This document shows positions 44,332 to 49,075 of a stretch of DNA of 49,075 nt, in pieces. The number at the start of each line of letters is the position of its first letter. The first letter of the stretch is position 1. A model generated the notes under the pieces. It was not told where the DNA came from. It saw only the letters and a list, made by a program, of their open reading frames with translations, and searched no databases. The stretch spans positions 1 through 49,075 of the forward strand of contig NZ_MQUR01000060.1 of NCBI RefSeq assembly GCF_001953875.1, given 5' to 3'. The DNA is from Streptomyces amritsarensis (GTDB taxonomy: Bacteria > Actinomycetota > Actinomycetes > Streptomycetales > Streptomycetaceae). Position numbers and translations under genes: made by a program.

Positions 44332-47300
44332 GTGACGACACCCGGTGAAGTCGAGCGGACATTGCGGGCGGAGCTGCGCGGCGAGGTCGATTTCGGCGCC
44401 GCGGCCCGCGCCCTGGTGACCATGGACGCCTCCAACTACCGCCGCGTCCCCCTCGGCGTCGTCACCCCGCGCGACGCCGACGACGTCGCGGCCGCCCTGA
44501 GCGTGTGCGCCGACGCCGGCGTGCCCGTCGTCCCGCGCGGCGGCGGCACCTCCATCGCCGGACAGGCCACGGGCACCGGCGTGGTCCTCGACCTCACCCG
44601 GCACATGAACGCCCTCCTGTCCGTCGACCCGGCTGCCCGCACCGCCGTCGTCCAGCCCGGCCTGGTCCTCGACCGGCTCCGCGACGCGGTGCGCCCCTAC
44701 GGACTGACCTTCGGCCCCGACCCCTCCACCCACTCCCGCTGCACCCTCGGCGGCATGATCGGCAACAACGCGTGCGGCGCCCACTCCGTGGCCTGGGGCA
44801 CCACCGCCGACAACGTCGCCGAACTCGCCGTCACCACCTACACGGGCGCCCCCCACCGCATCGGCACCGGCTGGGACGGCGCCCCCGCAGGCCTGCGGGA
44901 ACTCGTCGGCGCACACCTCGGGCTGCTGCGCACCGGCATGCCGCCCGCCTTCTCGCGAAGGATCTCCGGCTACGGCGGCCTCGACGCCCTGCTCCCCGAA
45001 CGCGGGGTGCGGCTCGCGCAGGCCTTCTGCGGCAGCGAAGGCACCCTCGGCGTGGTCACCGAGGCCGTGGTGCGCCTCGTGGAACTGCCGCCGGCGCCCG
45101 CCCTGGCCGTCCTCGGGTACGCGGACGAGAGCGCGGCGGCGGACGCGGCCGCCGGACTGCTCCCGCACCGGCCGCTGACCGTGGAGGGCATGGCCGAGGA
45201 CCTGCTCGGCCCGGCCCCGGGCACGGGCGCGGGCACGGGCGCGGGCACGCGCGGGGGCGGGGCGGTCAGGGCGGGCGGGGCCGCGGGGCTGCCCCGGGGC
45301 CGCGCCTGGCTGTTCGTGGAGATGCCGGACGAGGGCGGGGCGCGCGCCGTCGCACGCGGCGCCGACGCACTCGACGCGCTGGTCGTCACCGACCCCGCCC
45401 GGCAGCGGGCCCTGTGGCGGATCCGCGAGGACGCCGCCGGCACCGCGACCAGGACCCCCGACGGGCGGATGGCCTGGCCGGGCTGGGAGGACTGCGCGGT
45501 CCCGCCGGCCCGGCTCGGCGCGTACCTGCGGGAGTTCCGGGCCCTGCTGGCCGCCCACGGCCTGCGCGGCACCCCGTACGGGCACTTCGGCGAGGGCTGC
45601 GTCCACGTCCGCATCGACTTCGACCTCGCCTCCACCACCGGCGTGGCCCGCTTCCGCACCTTCTCCGAGGAACTGGCCGACCTCGTCGTCGCCCACGGCG
45701 GCTCCCTCTCGGGCGAACACGGCGACGGGCAGGCACGCGCCGAACTCCTGCCCAAGATGTACGGCCCGGACGTGATCCGGCTCTTCGGTGCGTACAAGGA
45801 CGTGTGGGACCCGGCGGGCGGAATGAACCCGGGGACGCTCGTCCGGCCCGCCCGCCTGGACGAGAACCTCCGCTTCGAGGTGCTCCCCGCCACCCCGTTC
45901 GCCCGCGAGGTCGCACGGTGCGTCGGCGTCGCCAAGTGCCGTACGACCGAGGCGGGCGGCCCCGGCGTGATGTGCCCCTCCTACCGGGCCACCGGCGAGG
46001 AACAGCACTCCACACGCGGCCGCGCCCGCCTGCTCCACGAGATGCTCGCCGGGGAGATCGTCACCGGCGGCTGGCGCTCCCCGGAGGTCGCCGAGGCCCT
46101 CGACCTGTGCCTGGGGTGCAAGGGCTGCCGCAGCGACTGCCCGGTCGGCGTGGACATGGCCTCGTACAAGTCGGAGTTCCTGCACCACCACTGGGCCGGC
46201 CGGATCCGGCCGCTCGCCCACTACACGCTGGGCGGGCTGCCGGGATGGCTGCGCCTGATCGCCCGCCTGCGGGCGGCCGGCGCCGTCAACACGGCAGTCC
46301 GCCTCCTGCCGGTCCCGCTGCCCGGTCTGGCCCGGGAACGTAGCCTGCCGCAACTCGCACGGCGGCCGTTCACCCGGGATGCGGGGGCCGCGGGACGCGC
46401 GGGGGCCGCGGGACGCGGGGGAGGGCCGGGGCACGCGGGCGTCCCGGGGCACGCGGGCGTCCCGGGGCACGCGGGCGTCCCGGGGCACGCGACGGGCCGG
46501 GTGGCCGGGGAGCCGGCGGACGGTGATTCGGTGGCGCCCGGTGGTCGGGCGGCGGGTGGTGGTCCGGCGTCGTCCCGGGGGTCCGCGGCGCCGACCGGGG
46601 GTCCGGCGGCCGGTGGTCCGGCGGCCGGTGGGCCGGCGGCATCGTCCGGGGGTTCGGCGCCCGCCTTCGGTTCCGCGGCCGGTGGCGTCGGGGCCGGTCC
46701 CGTCGTCACACTGTGGCCCGACACCTTCACGGAGTACCTCGCCCCCGATGTCGGCCATGCCGCGCTCCGCGTCCTGCGGGCGGCCGGCCTGCACGTCACC
46801 GTCCCCCGCGGCGGCCGGGTCTGCTGCGGCCTGACCTACCTCTCCACCGGCCGCCTCGACCGCGCCCGCAAGGTCCTGCGCCGCACCCTGGACGTCCTCG
46901 GCGACGTCCCCGGGCCCGTCACCGTCCTCGAACCGAGCTGCGCCGCCGCCCTGCGCACCGACCTGCCCGCCCTGCTCCCCGACGACCCCCGCGCGGCCCG
47001 CCTGGCCGCGGCCGTACGGACCGTCGCGGAGACCCTGGAGGAGTACGCGCCGACCTGGCGGCCGCCCCGCCTCGACCGCCCGCTGGTCGGCCAGACCCAC
47101 TGCCACCAGCACGCCGTCCTCGGTGACGCCGCGGACCGCCGGCTGCGCGAGCGCGCCGGACTCGTGGGCGAGCCCGCCGGAGGCTGCTGCGGCCTCGCCG
47201 GGAACTTCGGCTTCGAGCCCGGCCACCACGAGGTGTCGGTGGCCTGCGCGGAGGAACAGCTCCTGCCGTCGCTGCGCGCGGCCCCGCCGGGCGCGCTGGT

Positions 47301-47445
47301 CCAGGCCGACGGGTTCTCCTGCCGGACCCAGATCGCCCAGCTGGGCGGAGTGCGGGCCCGTCACCTCGTGGAACTCCTCGCCGAGGGGCTGGCGGACCAG
47401 GAGGCCCGGGAAGCCGGCCAAGGCCCTCCCGACACGCGGCCGTAG
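44332..47445 (+). CDS. FAD-binding and 4Fe-4S oxidoreductase (GlcD/GlpC-like fusion)
   Basis: 1037 aa, GTG start. Residues about 1-230 are an FAD_binding_4 domain (PRGGGTSIAGQATG, GGMIGNNACGAHS); about 230-510 the FAD oxidase C-terminal domain (YGHFGEGCVHVRIDF, GEHGDGQARAELLPKMYG). Next comes a ferredoxin-like region with C530, C536, C548 and C593-x2-C596-x2-C599-x3-C603 P for iron-sulfur clusters. CCG-type domains contain VCCGLT and GCCGLAGNFG. It likely oxidises a 2-hydroxyacid such as lactate, glycolate or 2-hydroxyglutarate. Between residues about 682 and 790 is a Cys-free Gly/Ala/Pro linker with GHAGVP tandem repeats; a smaller GTGA repeat lies near residue 300. Confidence 0.9.
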   Translation: MTTPGEVERTLRAELRGEVDFGAAARALVTMDASNYRRVPLGVVTPRDADDVAAALSVCADAGVPVVPRGGGTSIAGQATGTGVVLDLTRHMNALLSVDPAARTAVVQPGLVLDRLRDAVRPYGLTFGPDPSTHSRCTLGGMIGNNACGAHSVAWGTTADNVAELAVTTYTGAPHRIGTGWDGAPAGLRELVGAHLGLLRTGMPPAFSRRISGYGGLDALLPERGVRLAQAFCGSEGTLGVVTEAVVRLVELPPAPALAVLGYADESAAADAAAGLLPHRPLTVEGMAEDLLGPAPGTGAGTGAGTRGGGAVRAGGAAGLPRGRAWLFVEMPDEGGARAVARGADALDALVVTDPARQRALWRIREDAAGTATRTPDGRMAWPGWEDCAVPPARLGAYLREFRALLAAHGLRGTPYGHFGEGCVHVRIDFDLASTTGVARFRTFSEELADLVVAHGGSLSGEHGDGQARAELLPKMYGPDVIRLFGAYKDVWDPAGGMNPGTLVRPARLDENLRFEVLPATPFAREVARCVGVAKCRTTEAGGPGVMCPSYRATGEEQHSTRGRARLLHEMLAGEIVTGGWRSPEVAEALDLCLGCKGCRSDCPVGVDMASYKSEFLHHHWAGRIRPLAHYTLGGLPGWLRLIARLRAAGAVNTAVRLLPVPLPGLARERSLPQLARRPFTRDAGAAGRAGAAGRGGGPGHAGVPGHAGVPGHAGVPGHATGRVAGEPADGDSVAPGGRAAGGGPASSRGSAAPTGGPAAGGPAAGGPAASSGGSAPAFGSAAGGVGAGPVVTLWPDTFTEYLAPDVGHAALRVLRAAGLHVTVPRGGRVCCGLTYLSTGRLDRARKVLRRTLDVLGDVPGPVTVLEPSCAAALRTDLPALLPDDPRAARLAAAVRTVAETLEEYAPTWRPPRLDRPLVGQTHCHQHAVLGDAADRRLRERAGLVGEPAGGCCGLAGNFGFEPGHHEVSVACAEEQLLPSLRAAPPGALVQADGFSCRTQIAQLGGVRARHLVELLAEGLADQEAREAGQGPPDTRP
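46429..46494 (+). repeat. 18-bp coding tandem repeat in FAD/Fe-S protein
   Basis: Three exact 18-bp units and part of a fourth (46429-46446, 46447-46464, 46465-46482, 46483-46494), each encoding GHAGVP. The repeat is in frame, inside the low-complexity linker of the oxidoreductase. Identical units imply recent expansion. Confidence 0.9.
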
Positions 47446-47452
47446 CGAACAT

Positions 47453-47483
47453 GTAAGGAAAGATACGCGGCAACACTCCTTAC
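47453..47483 (+). promoter_or_regulatory. Inverted repeat upstream of EamA gene
   Basis: GTAAGGA (47453-47459) and TCCTTAC (47477-47483), perfect 7-bp arms 17 bases apart, in the 57-base space before the EamA exporter start. TAGTGT at 47491-47496 could be a -10 box, which would put the transcript start at or near the ATG (leaderless). The repeat probably binds a regulator of the exporter. Confidence 0.5.
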
Positions 47484-47502
47484 GAAGCCTTAGTGTGGAG
47501 AG

Positions 47503-48438
47503 ATGCCCGCACCTTCCGCGTCCCCGACGACCACCCCCGCCGCCGCACTCCCCGCCGATCCCTCCACCGAGGGGGTCCGGTCCCGCTTCGGCCCGGTCGC
47601 ACTGGTGATCTCGGCGGGCGTCTCGGTCCAGTTCGGGGCCGCCCTCGCAGTCATGATCATGCCGAGGGCCGGTGCGGCGGGCGTGGTCACCCTGCGCCTC
47701 GCGGCCGCCGCGATCGTGCTGCTGCTCCTGTGCCGGCCGAAGGTGCGCGGCTACACCCGCTCCGACTGGGGCACCGTCGCCGCCTTCGGGGTGGCGATGG
47801 CCGGCATGAACGGGCTCTTCTACCAGGCCATCGACCGGATCCCGCTCGGCCCCGCCGTCACCCTGGAGGTCCTCGGGCCGCTCGCCCTGTCCGTCGTCGT
47901 CTCCCGCCGCCTGGTGAACTTCCTGTGGGCCGGCCTCGCCCTCGGCGGCGTCGCCCTGCTGTCCGGGCACGGTGGGGGCGGCCTCGGCTTCGGCTCCCTC
48001 GACCCGCTGGGTGCGGCCTTCGCGCTCGGTGCGGGCGTCATGTGGGCGGCGTACATCGTCTTCAGCGCGCGCACGGGCCGCCGCTTCCCGCAGGCGGACG
48101 GCCTGGCCCTCGCGATGGCCGCCGCCGCCGTCCTCTCGCTGCCGCTGGGCGTCCACGAAGCGGGCTCGGACCTCCTGGTCCCGAGCACCCTGGCACTGGG
48201 CGTCGGCGTGGCCGTCCTGTCCTCCGTGCTGCCCTACACCCTCGAACTCCTCGCCCTGCGGCGGATGCCGGCACCCACCTTCGCGATCCTCATGAGCCTG
48301 GAGCCGGCGATCGCCGCCACCGCGGGCTTCCTCGTCCTCAACCAGGCCATGTCGGCGCTGGACGCCCTGGCCATCGCCCTCGTCATCGCAGCCAGCATGG
48401 GGGCGGTCCGCTCCCAGATCGGAAAGCAGCCCGCCTGA
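47503..48438 (+). CDS. EamA/DMT-family exporter (RhtA-like)
   Basis: 311 aa, ATG at 47503. Ten spans in two EamA repeats, with the RhtA-like stretches VISAGVSVQFGAALAVMIMP, GVAMAGMNGLFYQAIDRIPLG, SSVLPYTLELLALRRMPAPTF and SLEPAIAATAGFLVLNQ. RhtA-type proteins export threonine, homoserine or other small metabolites across the cytoplasmic membrane. The Pro/Ala-rich first 25 residues may be disordered. An inverted repeat stands directly upstream and the DUF1801 gene overlaps its stop codon, so the two form an operon. Confidence 0.92.
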   Translation: MPAPSASPTTTPAAALPADPSTEGVRSRFGPVALVISAGVSVQFGAALAVMIMPRAGAAGVVTLRLAAAAIVLLLLCRPKVRGYTRSDWGTVAAFGVAMAGMNGLFYQAIDRIPLGPAVTLEVLGPLALSVVVSRRLVNFLWAGLALGGVALLSGHGGGGLGFGSLDPLGAAFALGAGVMWAAYIVFSARTGRRFPQADGLALAMAAAAVLSLPLGVHEAGSDLLVPSTLALGVGVAVLSSVLPYTLELLALRRMPAPTFAILMSLEPAIAATAGFLVLNQAMSALDALAIALVIAASMGAVRSQIGKQPA

Positions 48439-48794
48439 TGGATGTCGCCGCCTACCTGGACGCCGCCCCCGAAGCCCGCCGCCCGGCCCTCGCCCGCCTG
48501 CGCGAGCTGTGCGTGACGGAACTGAAGGGCTTCGAGGAACGCATCGCGTACGGAATGCCGGTGTACGTGCGGCCGGGCGGGACCGAGGCGGAGATCGCCT
48601 GGGCGAACCAGAAGCAGTACATCTCCTTCTACCTGATGCGCACGGACGTCCGGGACGCCTTCGCGGACCGCCTGGCCGCCCACGACATGGGCAAAGCCTG
48701 CCTCCGCTTCCGCAACCCCGCCAAGGTCGACTTCGACCTCCTCCGCGCCCTCCTCCGCGCCACGTCCCAGCCGGCCCCGCCCCCGGCCTGCTGA
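48438..48794 (+). CDS. DUF1801 domain-containing protein
   Basis: 118 aa; ATG shares one base with the EamA stop (TGATG). Conserved DUF1801/YdhG-like features: RRPALARLRELCVTELKG, EERIAYGMPVY, KQYISFYLMRTD and CLRFRNPAKVDFDLLRALL. The family includes proteins called iron chaperones, but the biochemical role is weakly supported. Cytoplasmic, single domain. Coupled expression with the exporter suggests shared regulation and no more. Confidence 0.9.
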   Translation: MDVAAYLDAAPEARRPALARLRELCVTELKGFEERIAYGMPVYVRPGGTEAEIAWANQKQYISFYLMRTDVRDAFADRLAAHDMGKACLRFRNPAKVDFDLLRALLRATSQPAPPPAC

Positions 48795-48839
48795 ACGCCC
48801 CCGCGGCGACACCCCCCGCAGGCCGGCAGCACGAGGCGC

Positions 48840-49020
48840 AACGGGGCAGCGGGGACGGAGTTTCGGCGGGGCGGGGGCGTGGAGCGCGGCGGTGATGTGG
48901 GGGCGGGGTTTCGGCGGGGCGGTGGCGGCGGGTGCGCGGGGTGGCTTCGGGGCGGGATTTCGACGGGGCCGGGGTGGGGAAGCGCGGGGTGGCTTCGGGT
49001 GGGCGGGATTCACTGGGCCG
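48840..49020 (+). repeat. G-rich degenerate direct repeats at right end
   Basis: The region after the DUF1801 gene holds no convincing gene. It is strongly G-rich on the plus strand and repetitive: an exact 18-base repeat (GCGCGGGGTGGCTTCGGG) occurs at 48934-48951 and 48982-48999, each followed by a GGGCGGGATT-like stretch, with related TTTCGGCGGGGCGG units earlier. A long minus-strand open frame across it reads as low-complexity RPAETP-type sequence and is probably a by-product. Confidence 0.6.
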
Positions 49021-49075
49021 GGAGTCAGTGATGTGCTGGGGGTTTCCCGTCAGTCCCATCGTCTCTCCGTGTCGT

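Noticed and set aside
46381..46500. CRISPR-like array from the regular repeats
   Set aside because: The 18-bp units are contiguous without spacers, in frame inside a coding gene, and encode GHAGVP.
44239..49059. 1606-codon minus-strand frame
   Set aside because: Antisense to the FAD/Fe-S, EamA and DUF1801 genes, low-complexity composition, no domain.

Overview
This is a high-GC actinobacterial chromosome segment, almost certainly Streptomyces. The evidence is GC-rich third codon positions, many GTG/TTG starts, futalosine-pathway menaquinone genes, actinobacterial DUF families (DUF2530, DUF2771, DUF3027), a HAAS-domain membrane protein and copies of a typical Streptomyces extragenic repeat. 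No rRNA, tRNA, CRISPR array or complete insertion sequence was recognised by eye.

Bases 1-9082 hold the most unusual part: a ribosomally synthesised peptide (RiPP) cluster, probably continuing to the left of base 1. It has a 58-aa precursor without cysteine, a strong attenuator-like hairpin, a 64-aa two-helix membrane protein, an ABC-2 exporter (ATPase and permease), an M50 metalloprotease with an N-terminal PqqD/RRE-like domain, a class III lanthipeptide synthetase-like enzyme (lyase, kinase and LanC-like domains) with Lys-to-Arg in the kinase, and a YcaO cyclodehydratase-like enzyme with no visible partner protein. From 362 to 3741 the genes overlap or abut. LanKC and YcaO are coupled by a GTGA overlap. 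After a degraded transposase remnant comes an orphan LuxR-type regulator resembling RamR/AmfR, closed by a terminator. The precursor leader and its C-terminal Thr recall daptide-type precursors, but the enzymes here differ from the daptide set. The combination of a Cys-free core, LanKC and YcaO is the best candidate for an undescribed system.

Bases 9083-10045 look gene-poor. From 10046 the window is ordinary core chromosome: DoxX, DUF4291, a large WYL/helicase-associated protein, a HAAS membrane protein, a HAD phosphatase, a cold-shock protein, then mqnD-mqnB-DUF2771 (menaquinone by the futalosine route), an MFS protein, DUF3027 with an upstream coupled small ORF, a secreted beta-propeller protein, an SGNH hydrolase and an aldo/keto reductase.

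Bases 24500-30360 hold small secreted peptides, a TrmB/LuxR-type regulator and two consecutive secreted proteins that join different murein hydrolase domains (NlpC/P60-like and M23) to the same FG-GAP/VCBS propeller. Bases 30354-38300 carry thpR, a MarR-MFS operon, a ribbon-helix-helix protein, an NCS2 purine-type permease, DUF2530, a CtpE-like P-type ATPase and a SnoaL-like protein.

Bases 38292-48794 carry a PadR regulator with a large operator dyad, a second SGNH hydrolase, a sacsin/Hsp90-like ATPase protein, serC, a 1037-aa FAD/Fe-S oxidoreductase with a repeat-rich linker, an EamA exporter and a DUF1801 protein. The right end is G-rich and repetitive. Several intergenic spacers hold clear inverted repeats that look like operators or terminators; they are listed separately.
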